Shown here one piece after another: positions 46,714-58,800 of a stretch of DNA of 64,000 nt. This DNA is from Thermochaetoides thermophila DSM 1495. Lineage: Eukaryota; Ascomycota; Sordariomycetes; Sordariales; Chaetomiaceae. Each line of letters begins with the position of its first letter. Within the stretch, counting starts at the first letter, position 1. Both the position numbers and the translations under genes were made by a program. The notes beneath the pieces were generated by a model. That model ran no database searches and was not told the origin of the DNA. It saw only the letters and a program-made list of their open reading frames with translations. The stretch covers positions 558,001-622,000 of the forward strand of contig NW_006383034.1 of NCBI RefSeq assembly GCF_000221225.1, read 5' to 3'.

Positions 46714-49700
46714 CGAGTACTGGGCTCACAGAGAAATAAGGGCAAAACTATATTATTATACAAGCTAAACTTCAAAAGCTCGCGTTCTCACCATACAAAG
46801 CTGGCAAATTACCAGCTCACTGGTCTTAGACATTAAGTTGTAGATAATTCTGGGCAAGAACAAAGCTGGTGAACAAAGTTTGAGTCCCTCCTTTAAGCCC
46901 ATTGCAGTAATATAACTGGTGAATAGAAGGGGGATATGCTAACACACCTGCCATTGTGCAATTAGAATAGCCAAGAATCAACAATGTAAAGCCCAATCGA
47001 GAGCAAACTAACTACCTTTACTACGTTGACCCCAGTGTAGTAGCCTGCTAGTGGTATGGCTGCTGGTATCATCTGGTCATAGCAAAGAGGTGATCGAAAA
47101 GTGTTTAACTTGAATGTAAGTCAACTATGCCAACTATGCCACGAAGTAATTCTTGCATGGAACTAGTCGCCGGCCGGTTTTCTACAGCCTTTGGGAACAG
47201 TCCCGAGCGAGCAGACCATTGTAGGCAGCTGCTTACTGTTCATGTCAAAAGAGCCAACGTTCTCCTCGCCAGGTGCCTACCAGGTACGTTTTAGCACAAT
47301 GCTGCTCACACTCTTCCACCCCTGCCCCCCCCCCCCGATCGAACACCGGGGAAATACCGCGTTTTAGGGTCAAATAGGCCCGGAATCGACTCCGAGTTAC
47401 CCGGTCTAGCATTTGATCTGCCTCACTCAATATCAAGGCTTTCCAGCATGCTCGGCCTGGCAATCCGCTCGTGACATGAATTGGCAGTCTTGAACTTTTC
47501 CAAAAAAAATTGACTTAGCTTTAGCAACTGTGCCTACTAGGCAATGACACTGGCACATGACACCCTGGAGCGTCTCGCTGCGTATATATATAAAGCCCCC
47601 CGGCCCTTCGTTAAATTTCTTTCGTTCTTATTATTTGAAACTTATATTACGAACCTCTCGTTCCCTCCCTGACTGCTCATGCCCAGCTTTGGTCGCCCAG
47701 ATCCCTAATTTGTGACACGTCACTGTGAGACCCCCGCTGCGTGGAGAGCACTTTCGCTGAGCTCTCCTGCATATCATGCTGCCGCGAGCCATACCATATC
47801 GACCTCGTTATCACACAACCTACCAGTCCAAGTTCAAAATGTCACTTGTCGGCTCCCTTGATCTCAAACTAGTAATTAATCACTTCTTGAGTCTCTTATG
47901 CTTCCGGCCTACGCGTATATCGGGGGTTCCAGATGATGAGCAATGCCCATTCAGTCAACAAGCACGCAGAGCTAAGCTTCAACAAACATCAGGCATTCAG
48001 CTGGGTACATGAATGTACAATTCCATATCTATGCCTTTCATCCAACCTACAGTCTAATACCAATCCTATCGCCAAAAGAGATGTAGCCCACGCACACATT
48101 CAGGTTCATCTTCCACACAGACAAGCTAACCCCTATCCTTCTCCCTTCTTCCTTGCCACATGTCCAGCCACAAAGTATTGGCCATTATGCCTCGCGAACC
48201 TAGAATTTCAGAAACGATGAATAAATGCTAACACCATCTACACAGCTATGGAACCGATCCAACCACACCCGCATATCACTCAGAATGACAGAGTACAATT
48301 GAGCGAAGAAACATGATCACACCACACCCTCCAATATCACTACAGGTGCCTGCTACACACTCAATCAACTTTTATAATTATACTTGGATGCAATCAACCA
48401 GTTCATCTCAGGTCGGAGCCATTTATTCACAGCAGACTGCGGTCCTAGGGACTGATGGGACTGTCATGTCAATGGGACGTTGAATATTGGGGTGAATTCA
48501 ATCCCTGATTTGCCTTCCCAACGGAGGGGCCAAAAGCAAGATTAAAGAGCGACTTCATCATCGATAGACGCCGTATCACGGGATGGAAGGTATTCAGACG
48601 TTCAAGTTGTCATTTCTCTGCTTGACAACCTATTTATTCCTTTCTCCTTTGCTTCTCGAGAGACTTTACTTCTCATACGTTATAGACCATACCATGTGTA
48701 CAATCTTGACTGTACCGTGTGCACAAAGGAGACTCTCTTATGTCCAGATTATGTGATGCAACGTCATCCACTTCTTCTAGGTGGATACTTTGCTCAGCAC
48801 GGCTTACTTACGTTCATGTTGTTTATGCTATGCTTTTGGTCAATACGTTTATATCATAAGGTTAACTTTCAGGATGATCTTTATAGGCTATATATGATGT
48901 GGTGGAAGGAGACAGGCAGTGTGGCGTGGACTGGAGAGGAAGACCAAGGAGTGGATGTGGGACAAGCCCCCCATTGACTCTGACATTATATTTCCTTTCT
49001 CTGGTTGCAATCGTTGTCTGCTTCCTCAGAACGTTATACTCCTTCTTTACTTTTGATGACTACAACTTGTTTCTTCAATGCTTTTCTCAATATAACTTAC
49101 ATATTCTATATCCATGGACCCGATTTGAAGCACTTCGGTCTCCCGATGACCTCCGGTCAGGTTCAGATCAGTCCAAACCGCTCTCTCCTGCAATTGAGAG
49201 GGAGCGTTGCTGCCTGTATGTGACACTTCCATATAACATTGCCCGGGCAAACCAGAAGGAGAACGGCAACATCATCTCGTGGCCTTGACCATAGGGGGCA
49301 TAAGGGATGGCAAGACAAAATGGATGTTATGCTAATCTCTCAGCTGCAGAACGTAGTTCCAATGACGATCCCGGCTTGCGTCGTACGGAAGGCAACCGAC
49401 CTACTATCTGTCCCAAATGCTCCACAGCATGGCCTTGTCGACTGGCCGGCTGCTGACCATCTTTAACCTGTTCGGTAATGACTTTTCAATGGCATTATCT
49501 GAGAATCGAACAGGGCCATCTTCGTCTTATACCTATGAAGGCAAATGACCAGCTGGCGGCCTTCAAAAGAGACCCTCACTTTCGCCACTGTAGGCAGAAC
49601 AGGGCCGAGCCTCTGGGTGTTAATAAGGAAGGATTAAGCAGAAAGCGTGTCGACAATCTAGAAATTTTGTGTCACGATGGAATGAACACTCGGACTTAAA

Positions 49701-49932
49701 AGTTGAATTGACCCTCTTAACTTGATGTCAATATCAATCCCAGTCTCAACGAGGTACTGCTCTCCTTCAAGACAAGAAACCAGAGAGTTTCGAGACCTCA
49801 ATTATCGGTAAACCTACCTAGCCTAAGGTCATTCAATCCTGTTTACGCCTACCCCATCTAAGCGATTGGCGCTTTCTCAGTCCGGCCAACGCCCTCACCG
49901 CAGTCCTTGCGCTGTCGCCAAGCAAAGGCAAT
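46714..49932. other. Gene-poor stretch with repeat fragments
   Basis: No supportable gene. A run of C is present near 47323-47336. TATATATATAAAG at about 47584 followed by a CT-rich stretch and TGTGACACGTCAC (47710) could be part of an old LTR or a promoter of a lost gene. A SINE-head-like piece lies at 48916-48975. Open frames after 48.7 kb are short and unlike known proteins. Confidence 0.45.
48916..48976 (+). mobile_element. SINE head fragment
   Basis: CTGGAGAGGAAGACCA, then GTGGATGTGGGACAAG, parallels 22143-22184 in the SINE (CTGGAGAGGAAGATCA, CGGATGTGGGGCAAG). The similarity covers about 60 bp and stops before the tRNA boxes. It shows that this module is repeated in the genome apart from the LINE tail. 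Confidence 0.5.
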
Positions 49933-50955
49933 ATGAACACCCTCCGCTCCCTCCTCTCCTGCTTGCCCATGAAGGGCAAAAAACAAGACTTCTACACCGA
50001 ACTCATTTACGACACCACAGACGGCGAGAAGATAGCTATCTACCTGGAAGATGATGCCATCCCTTACACAGACGAGGACATCCCCCTCTACCGCGACGAA
50101 GACACCGCCGAAAAGGAGAAGACACCCTCGACCTCAGGCAAAGAGGATGCCCTCATGCCATACACAGACGGAGACATACTTTTCTCCCACGGCCATATCG
50201 ATAAAGACTTAATTGCCGACCCTGTGCCTCTTCACGTCGAGAATGCCAGCCTTTTCCCGTCTTCTCCAGCAATGCCTTTCCCCAATCCAGCACACGCTAT
50301 CCTCCCCTCTCTCCCAAATCAACACCTCTTCCCTTCCCCCTTCACTTTCTCCACCAAACTCCCAAATCTGAAAGAAATTCCTAGCCCAGAAGACCAACAA
50401 GTCGCCCTGCGCTTCGTCACCCTCCTCGTTACACTCCCTTCCACCCATCCAACACCCGCCCAGCTCACAGCAGTCCTCTTCCACACAGTCGACGCAATCG
50501 GACAAGGCAGGGAGAACCTCGGTCCAGCAATGAGAGAGGCTTTGGATGAAATCGTGCCTGTGGCAGATGAAGTTTTTAACTTCCCCCGGAACCACCCAGA
50601 GAGTTTGGGGGGTTTCCTTATGATTGTGGGGGTCGGGGTACTGGGGGAGATGATTGGAGGGTGGGCGGTGGGGAAATTGGGGTTTGTTTTTGAGAATTTG
50701 AATGATGTTGAAGGGGAAGGGGAGATTGGGGATGGTTTCGTGGGGGAAATGGGGATGGGGGAGATGGGGGAACAATATATGGGAACTGATAGTGCGAGGA
50801 TGAGGGCTAGGGTTGTCTATGGGGAGGATAGTCCACAAGTTAAGATCAAGGAAGGAACGGTGGCCGAGTGGTGGATGCGCGAGTACGCCGCCTACATCCC
50901 TCCCGGCTCAGTGGAGGAGTATCTTCGCCTACTGGACCTTCAAGACGACGACTAA
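49933..50955 (+). CDS. Uncharacterised acidic protein with one hydrophobic segment
   Basis: A 340-residue open frame with a good start context (GCAATATGA) after a CT-rich leader. I do not recognise a family. The N-terminus is MNTLRSLLSCLPMKGKKQDF. Next comes an acidic segment with an internal repeat: IPYTDEDIPLYRDED (about residues 43-57) and MPYTDGDILFSHG (about 75-87). A Pro/Phe-rich linker follows (about 100-145), then a helical part (ALRFVTLLVTL, AVLFHTVDAIGQG). A Gly-rich hydrophobic segment GGFLMIVGVGVLGEMIGGW is at about residue 223-241, followed by a Gly/Glu/Met-rich region and a conserved-looking end AEWWMREYAAYIPPGSVEEYLRLLDL. Balanced composition and lack of stops support a real gene. 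Confidence 0.65.
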   Translation: MNTLRSLLSCLPMKGKKQDFYTELIYDTTDGEKIAIYLEDDAIPYTDEDIPLYRDEDTAEKEKTPSTSGKEDALMPYTDGDILFSHGHIDKDLIADPVPLHVENASLFPSSPAMPFPNPAHAILPSLPNQHLFPSPFTFSTKLPNLKEIPSPEDQQVALRFVTLLVTLPSTHPTPAQLTAVLFHTVDAIGQGRENLGPAMREALDEIVPVADEVFNFPRNHPESLGGFLMIVGVGVLGEMIGGWAVGKLGFVFENLNDVEGEGEIGDGFVGEMGMGEMGEQYMGTDSARMRARVVYGEDSPQVKIKEGTVAEWWMREYAAYIPPGSVEEYLRLLDLQDDD

Positions 50956-52650
50956 TCCTCAACTTGATCAATCCTCCATAAAGCACAACAGCAGAGTCTC
51001 CGTCGTTGTGCTGCGTGTCGAGGAGGGCAGAGAACCTTTGTGGTTGGAGGATCTGATACCGGTTCGATATGTGCGGGGCAAGTGGGGTAAGACAAGCGCA
51101 CGACAGCCCAATAGCGCCGCGTTATGATACGTAAACATCAGCGCATCATTTGCGCGCAATGGACAGGAGACAGGAGCGGTTATGGCGGTTGCAGAGGGTT
51201 ACGTAGGAAACTTTGTGTTGAAAATTTTTCAAGTTTTGCAACTCGGGAATTGAGTTATGGTACACGATGTTCCGCTCTCGAGACCCGTGGCGTGAGACGG
51301 GTTTTTGTGTGGTTACGGATCTTCGCCTGTCGGGTGCTGCCGGAGGATTCTGAGGGTCCACTGCCGTTGCATCCCCAGCCGGGCGGCTGAGCGTAATCAT
51401 TACAGGTAACATTTGAGCGTTACAGAGTTGAAACCAGGCCACGAGAAATTAAAAAAAAAATTATTCAGCAGAGAAACAATAAAAGCCCAGCATCAAATAA
51501 TTGAAACAGAATTGGCCAGACCCCAGCAAAACGTGCATCAAAATAGCAGCACTAGGGCATCACGCGAACGGTTCAGGGGGGACCATTTTCAGGGTGCGCC
51601 ATTTCCTCATGGCGATTGGCATCTCGCTGGGAAATGGCATTTGCGCGCGTTGGGCAAGAAGGGGCCAGTCAAGGGTGGGCTTGGCGGCGTATGGCCCCAC
51701 TGCCAATTCGCCGGGGCGGGAGATTTGACGGGTGCCCAAGCCGCCAAAATTGGCTTTTGGGCCATGGTACACCGTGCATTGGCGATCTGGACCGCCATGG
51801 GCCTTGGCCCTTCGGCACCCCCTTTCGTTGCGGTCATTGCAGGGTTGGGAGGGTAATTTAAGTTAGAAGCGTCCTCGTTGAAGTCGAGATGTCTTTGTGT
51901 GGCTGTCTGAACTCGCAAATCTTTCTTCGAAGGGATTCAGTTTGCCAACAAGATCAGGATTCGCCAGCACATGTCAACAGCGCCAAAGCGTCATCTCAAA
52001 CACGCTTCTATCGGGCGGCCGCAGTCACCGACGGAGACGCAGCGCCAATTCGTATCCACAGCCAGGTCTGCCAGGTCGGTAATGACGACGTCTATGATCT
52101 GACCTGGGCCATCGCGGACCATCGCCAATCAGGGACTCCCACGCTTGTGCTGCAGCACGCCAGTGTCATTAGACGCTGTCCTAGTCTATATCAGGGCAGT
52201 CACGGAGCACGATTACAGCTGTGCTGCCTTCATCTGATACCGCCGCTTGCTACACATTGATATAAAGCTCGATCTGGATCCGGCTTGACTTAATCTAGAT
52301 TCTCGCGGCTGCACTGCGCCACAATCCGTTGCAACTGCGATAACTGCGACTTGATTTCACTAGACTCACACTGAAGACTCAGCTATCTCTGCTACTCTTC
52401 GACACAACCACCCACAACCTGCACGCGCACGCCACCGACGTCACCCATAGCCGCTCCCAAATTCCAATGATTTTGTCATTGTCGGCTCTCAACCCAAGGG
52501 CAACACACACAGACAGCGACAGCAATAGTGATCACAACCACGCTCTGGGACTGGGACCTGGGACTTGACTGACTCTGGACATCCCCGATTGAATCATACC
52601 CAACAACCACCATCGCAATCCCCGACTGTTGACCTCACCAAAACGCCAAA
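50956..52650. other. Intergenic, GC-rich island with GCCA/TGGC clusters
   Basis: The stretch 51560-51860 is GC-rich and unusually dense in TTGGC/GCCAA words, including inverted GCCAATT / AATTGGC arms about 45 bp apart (near 51703 and 51749). Frames on several strands are open here because of composition, and I do not call a gene. From about 52250 a CA-rich leader leads to the next gene. Confidence 0.45.
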
Positions 52651-53280
52651 ATGAACCCCCTCGGTCGGGCGCTTCTACCCTGCGACTGCGACCCCATCAT
52701 GCCAAACATGAACGTCGACTCCATGGACGCTCCCCTTCTGGAGCCCCCGACTACCCCCGTGCGCCCGTACCACGCGCACCATTCCCACGGCATGGCCCTG
52801 CAGAAATACATTTTCCTGCAGGAGCAGCACCAGGCACTCCGTCAATACCTGGATGAACTTCGCCAACCCCACCAGGCCCACAACCACACCTCCCGGCTCA
52901 CTACCGTCGCCGTAGCGGCATCGATCATTCCCAGCCCTCCGGCCTTACCAACCCGCCGCGCCTCCGACTCCGATCCCGATCTGGATCCCTCATCTATGCA
53001 CGCCCATCCGCGTCGCGGACAGGGCTCGCTCCCCCCATCGCGCAGGGCGAGCTACACTTTGCATGACGGTGCCAGCTCGGTCGAAGAGGAGTTGGCGGTG
53101 GGGGAGCAGAGGTTGTGCGAGGTGAATGAGGGGATTAAGCGGGCGTTGACAGAGTTACTTAATTGCGAGACGGTACGGAATGATCGGGCGATGAGGAGCT
53201 GGGTGCAGTGTCGGTTGATGGATGCGGAGAGGGAGTTGAGGATGGGGAGGAGGAGGAGGAGTGGCGCCTCGCTGGCATGA
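52651..53280 (+). CDS. Uncharacterised small protein with coiled-coil-like end
   Basis: 209 residues, single exon, ATG in a favourable context (CCAAAATGA). Not recognised. The N-terminus is Pro/His-rich. Residues about 50-72 (LQKYIFLQEQHQALRQYLDEL) form an amphipathic helix with heptad-like Leu spacing. A Ser/Arg-rich linker follows with possible phosphorylation motifs (RRASDSD, RRASY). The last 70 residues (SVEEELAVGEQRLCEVNEGIKRALTELL and later VQCRLMDAERELRMGRRRR) are again helical and end in a basic patch. The two helix blocks around a phosphorylatable linker suggest a protein-protein adaptor. That is inference. A 400-bp CA-rich leader precedes it. Confidence 0.6.
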   Translation: MNPLGRALLPCDCDPIMPNMNVDSMDAPLLEPPTTPVRPYHAHHSHGMALQKYIFLQEQHQALRQYLDELRQPHQAHNHTSRLTTVAVAASIIPSPPALPTRRASDSDPDLDPSSMHAHPRRGQGSLPPSRRASYTLHDGASSVEEELAVGEQRLCEVNEGIKRALTELLNCETVRNDRAMRSWVQCRLMDAERELRMGRRRRSGASLA

Positions 53281-54222
53281 GAGCTCAGAGTTGGGGATAT
53301 ACCTACAGCCCGTAGATGAGAGGCTTGAGGATTGGGAGTATTGAGTGAAGACCAACCGGACAATCACAAACGGTTGATATTGTCTGGGAGGTTTGGCGGG
53401 AAAAGCCAGTTGAGCCGTCAAAGAAGGAACAACTTAAGGCAGGCAGATTGGCACTCGCACTCGCTGAGAGTATTGCAGCCTCTCATCTACTGACCGCTGT
53501 TTCCAACCACTCATTCCAAGCTTCGAAACAACTAAAAGGATAGTGTTAGGAGGAGGATATGGACTGGCACCCATCATCGTCATCTTCTCTCACATTTCAC
53601 TTCGACGGCGCGTCGAGATGTCGCTGCGCGAGACATCGACTCGTCGCTTTTTGTGCTTACTTTTTTTTTTTTTCAAAGTCGGGATCATTGTTAATGGGAA
53701 AAAGGTGTTAGGGTATTTTATCATGGACATATTTCATTTCAGTAGGCTAGGTAATTAGAATGGGATATGGGTTTGGCATTGGTAAATGCTATCTAGTTGT
53801 CTTGAAGGCTTAGAAAGTTGTGTTTTCGTGATGGGAGAGAGCGCAAAGGGGAGGGAGATGGGAAAGTTGGATCTGACCCTAACCCTTCAGGCATCAAACT
53901 CTCCGTACCCTAACCCGAGATAGTGCAATTCTATCACAAACCCCAAACTTAGCTCAACCAGCAACGCGGTGGCGCGCTCGATCCTCCGCGGCTTGCGACC
54001 TTCGACTGCCTTCAACATCAACACTCAGCCGACGACATTCAGCTTCAACTCCCTGAAGCTTTCAGCCCTGCTCAGTTGCAACAGCGATCCCCCTCCATTC
54101 TGTGGAACTGCAACGAAAAAAAAAAAAAATCGCCATACGTATCATTTAAGCGCAATTGCAGAAATTCCTCCTTCCTTTCGATCGTAATGCTCAATTCAAA
54201 TTACTAATCTCGCTGGCCCAAA
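53281..54222 (+). promoter_or_regulatory. Upstream region of the cyclophilin-RRM gene
   Basis: 942-bp gap. It contains two telobox-like words, CCCTAACCCT at 53878-53887 and CCCTAACCC at 53908-53916, 300-350 bp before the ATG at 54223, and a run of 14 A near 54117. Such elements are common near translation and RNA-processing genes in fungi. No gene within. Confidence 0.5.
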
Positions 54223-55820
54223 ATGTCTGTACTCCTCGAAACCAGCGCCGGTGACATCGTCATCGACCTGTTGGTCGACTACGCGCCTAAACTCTGCGAA
54301 AAGTGTGTCTCCTCTCCCACCTCCCCGTTCCCTCTACTTGCTCTACTCAGATCACAACTGACGTCATTTCCATCAGCTTTCTCAAGCTCTGCAAACTAAA
54401 ATACTACAACTTCTCCCCAATCCACTCCATCCAGCCCAACTACTCCTTCCAAACCGGCGACCCCTTAGGTCCCTTATCTCCTCACTCCGATGGCGGCACC
54501 TCTGTTTGGGGCTTACTTTCGGGTTCTCCGGCCGACAAAACCTTCCCGGCCTTCTTCCATCCCAAGCTGAAGCACCGCGAGAGGGGGACGGTTAGCATGG
54601 CTACTGTGCCCGATCCAAAGGACCCTGATGTGAGACTCGCGGCGAGTCAGTTTTTGATTACGTTGGGGGATAACACCGAGAGTTTGGATGGGAGAGCGGC
54701 TGTGTTTGGGAAGGTTGCTGAGGGGTTTGACACGTTAGAGAAAATCAATAATGCCATTGTCGATGAGAAGGGGCATCCTTTGGTGGATATACGAATCAAA
54801 CATACCTTCGTGCTGGACGATCCGTACCCTGATCCCGTGGAGCTGGGGTTCAGAGAACCCAGTAAAAGTCCGGAGCCTACAAAAGAGCAGTTAGCAACGG
54901 TTCGGATTGCGGAGGACGAGGAGCTGGTGGACGCCGAAGCGGATGAGAAGGCGGCGGAGGAGGCGGAGCGGAGGAAGAGGGAGCGTGAGGCGGCCGCGCA
55001 GGCGCTCACGCTCGAGATGATTGGCGATCTGCCGTTTGCGGAGGTCAAGCCGCCGGAGAATGTGCTTTTTGTCTGCAAGCTGAACCCGGTGACGACGGAT
55101 GAGGATCTGGAGTTGATTTTCAGCCGGTTTGGGAAGATTTTGAGTTGCGAGGTGATTCGTGACCGCAAGACGGGGGATAGTTTGCAGTATGCGTTTATCG
55201 AGTTTGAGGACAAGAAGAGCTGCGAGGAGGCGTATTTTAAGATGGATGGGGTGTTGATTGACGATCGGAGGATTCATGTCGATTTTAGTCAGAGTGTGGC
55301 GAGGTTGAGTGAGGTTTGGCGGAGAGAGGAGAATGAGAAGCGACGGAGGGCGGCTGCTAAGAAGGCTGGGGGTTCTGGCGGGGGGTGGGGGGGTATTAAG
55401 GAACTGGAGAAGTGGCGGAAGTATAGGAATGAGGAAGTTGAAGAGGATGAGGGAAGGGGATATAGGATGGTGCATGATGTGGAGGAGTTTAGGAGGAAGG
55501 GGGAAAAAGAAAGGAAGGAGAGGAGTAGGAGTAGGAGTAGGAGTCGGAGGGAAAGGTCGAAAGAGAGGAGTCCCCCTCGACGGAGGAGTAGGACGCCGAG
55601 AAGGGGGAGTCGGAGTCCAAGAAGGGATCGGGGACGGGATCGGGATAGGTACGGACGGGATAGAGACAGAGAGCGGGATCGGGATAATAGGAATCCGGAT
55701 AGGGATAGGGAGAGGGATAGGAACCATGACCGTGACCGGGGCTATCACCGCCGGGACAGGTCAAGAGACAGAGGACGGGATCGGGATCGGGAGCGGTACC
55801 GGCGTGATGACAGAAGGTGA
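54223..55820 (+). CDS. cyp6: Cyclophilin-type PPIase with RRM and RD-rich tail (Cyp6/PPIL4)
   Basis: Nuclear cyclophilin of the PPIL4 group, linked to the spliceosome. Exon 1 (54223-54302) encodes MSVLLETSAGDIVIDLLVDYAPKLCEN. A 74-bp intron (GTGTGT donor, ATCAG acceptor, phase 2) leads to exon 2 (54377-55820), 507 residues in all. The cyclophilin domain (about 1-175) has FLKLCKLKYYNFSP, QTGDPLG, TVSMA and SQFLITLG. The catalytic Arg that normally sits in F-x-R-I/V is replaced (FSPIHSIQ), as in other PPIL4-like proteins, so isomerase activity is doubtful. The RRM (about 250-325) has RNP2 VLFVCKLN and RNP1 LQYAFIEFED. The tail is Arg/Ser then Arg/Asp-rich with repeated RDRD and RDRERD. The ATG is fixed by the conserved domain start. 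Confidence 0.93.
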
Positions 55821-58800
55821 ACGGGCCGGACGGAATGGCAACTCAGTAGTATCCTCGGGTTGAGTTGCCGTACAAAACACAATTCACGATATCACATCGA
55901 GCAACATCTTGATCACCAGTGGCGCGCTCGTGTTCTGCTTTGTATGCATTGTGCGCAGCAGCTGCAGCAGTCAACTCCTGCGCTGTGCATCTCGGCAGCC
56001 AGTCACTTCTGCAGATTGTTCTGAAAATGGTTTCTGCAGAAGACTGCGTTCGACGCGAACATTGTCCGTTGTGGCGTCGTGGATCGTGCCACGACTGATT
56101 CATGTTGGATGCGGCGTTAGAAAGGTCCAGGTTTCATTCTTGACGGCGACAAGCTTGCGAGTTGGGACATTGACGGTTGCTTTAATTCCTCTTTGTATGG
56201 CACTTGAGCTTTGCAACTACGGATCGTCGTGCGCGAACCAAACCGTGGCACCTTCATCCTGTCTTTGGATGATGATCAGGATACCACGAGTTGAATTCAG
56301 CAGATCTTTACATCGGCAAGCTTCTGACAGCTTAAGGACTCGTTTGTCCTACCCACCATCAGAATAACGAACTTCTAGAACCATGTCGCCCTTCCTGCTA
56401 CCGACGGTTCTCTCCCCTCCGTGACATCCTCAGATCCATTCTTGTTGATCGACTGCTAGATGTGAGCTGTCAACTTCAGGGTTATCGCTGGAACACTCGA
56501 GCATAATATAGCGCAAATATTGCGATATTGATGTTGTACAGACGCTCGGACAAATTGGAGGCAATATGCTGTTATGCAGAGATGTGAAACGGTTCGTTTT
56601 TATCTCGGTTCTGGCTGACCTTAGCTGGGTCTGGACTTCTGTCTAACAGTTTGAGCTGCCTTAAAGGTCAGTGATGTGGGTTTCTTTCTGTGGGGTACTA
56701 TAAGCGCCTAGAGGAAGCAAACATAATAAATCCTGGACTCAGGCCTCTGATGTTTGTTTACTTCCCTGCTCGAAACCTTCGCTTCTTCCCGCTGGATCTC
56801 GCTAGATGCCTCAGGACTTTAGCTCAAGCATAGCTACTGCCCCTGAACTTTGTACGGCAGAACACGGACCTTGGCCTGGGGCTTTGACATCTTGTGAGAC
56901 TTTAATATGTCTGGTTTAGATACATGGGCTACTTTGCCGTGCCACAACATCATCTCTAAGGACAGATGATTCCTCAGCATCAAGCCACCAGACATGTTGT
57001 TTGACCGTCCAGCTAGCCATCAGTTCACTTTGTGAATGGAAAAAGTCACTCTCTTGACTCGGAAGCCTACCCACTTCGAAGCATGGGCCCCTGGGCCCCA
57101 TTCCATCCCTGAACAGTCTTCCTCTCCTCCTCCTCTGCACCGCGACCACGTGAATGCTCACCTGACGGGATGAGCTAAACCCTAGGTAGTTAAGGCATCT
57201 CCTCTATCTGCCTTCGACCGTCCCGCCTCATCCGCACTTACCACCAACAACGACCCATCGGGCGCCCACATACAACCCCCGCTGTTGCGCAACCTCAACT
57301 TTCCAGGGTCACCTCCTCCTGCAAATACCCGGATTACTGACTGGCTTTTCCTGTTGCCCACAGCGAGGTAAGGCAGACTGCTAGTTTCAAGGGGCTACGA
57401 TAGGTACAGAGAGTACCAAGGTGAAAGGAGGGGGAGAGCTTCTGCAACTCACGGTATGGATTTGCAAATCCTGCTCCCCACTGGCTCTGTTTTGTTCAAA
57501 CTTTCTGCTGTTAGGTTGGTGTCGGATTCCGTACAGGTTGATTTGAGGTGACAGAAATGTAGAATATTCACTGCCGTGGGGCGTACGTATGTAGTTATGA
57601 GGTTCTGGTCCATGCCTGGGGCCATGACTGGGCGATCGCCAGATCTGAGATAGGCAACCCGACGGGTCGGGGCCGCCGAGAAGGGCATGTAGGTAGATCT
57701 TGAGCGTATCAGCCGTGCTGCAGGGTGATCGATCCGATGATGATCTACTTGTAGGGCGGGGATCTTGGTGTAAGAAGAGAGGGGAGGAGATGCCGTCCAA
57801 GTTGGTTTATAATGTTGGCTTCAATTGAGGAGGTTACTAACTTGGCTTTTAGAAGAAAATACTCCGTTTAACTGGCGCTAGAATTATGATCGAAGGTTCT
57901 CCTTGATGTCTCGATCATCATCTAGTTTAGTCCAGTTCGTGTTCACTCTAACTCCTGATGCACCTCTCTCAACCCACCCCCCCGGTCCCCCCCTCCCCTG
58001 CCAGTGATCACCCGCCGGCCTACCAAGCCTCGTCGTGTGGCTACCCGTCGGAAGAAGGTCTCAGATCCGGCCCGAAGCCGTCTCCTAGAACAAGAACAAG
58101 AATCAAGACGGAGGCTGGGAGAATCTGCGTATCACTCGTCAGCAGTTACCCCAGAAAACACACAGGCATCTGTGCGAGATGATAGGTCAAAATATCCAAC
58201 TATCCAAGAATTAGGTGCAGACTTCAGGAGGATGAAGTCAAACACTGATGCATGCTTGTGGTCACGAGTGCAGCATCATGTATGATGGACCTAAGAGGTT
58301 TTATCTGGAGGATTATGAGTGGTGAAAATGCCGTGACGTGTGGTCGGATATGTAGGGGTGCATAGAAAGTACATACACGATGGTGATAGACATAGTACGG
58401 CAGAATTTCGCATGAGCGTAGAGGGGATTGTGATAGGGAGGGCAAGGGAAGAGACGTTTGTTGTAGGTACAACGATGGCAAATCGGATGTTAGACCTCAA
58501 CAAGCACTGCCATGAGGGAATCGCATTTCTTGACGAAACTGTCTATAGACCGCTTCATTCTTGTCCAGACTATAGGAGTTCTCCGAGGAGGTCCGACCTA
58601 GGCCAAGTCATCTTCCCCTCCGCGCCCCCCCCCCCCCCCTCAAAAAAAAAATATTAGCCTACACATCTCGATCTCCAATACCCATCCGCAAACTGTACTG
58701 CAATGTTCAATTCCAATCTCTAACCGCCGCTCATGATTCGTAGCACTCAACCTCAATTATGCATTTGTAAACGCCTTACATGGATATGGCGTAGCGCGGC

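Noticed and set aside
47300..47420. TCGATTCCGGG on the minus strand resembling a tRNA T arm
   Set aside because: The box lacks the required T and no cloverleaf could be drawn. A C homopolymer interrupts the candidate.
55909..56367. 152-codon frame after the cyclophilin-RRM gene
   Set aside because: Composition and lack of motifs fit non-coding sequence. It lies in the 3' flank.
57387..57800. 137-codon minus-strand frame starting MDGISSPLF
   Set aside because: Possibly a small gene, but there is no motif, no splice-supported extension and no conserved neighbour.
58004..58285. Arg-rich 93-codon plus-strand frame (RRPTKPRRVATRRKK)
   Set aside because: Begins at a non-ATG codon and no upstream exon with a start was convincing. 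Retained only as unexplained.
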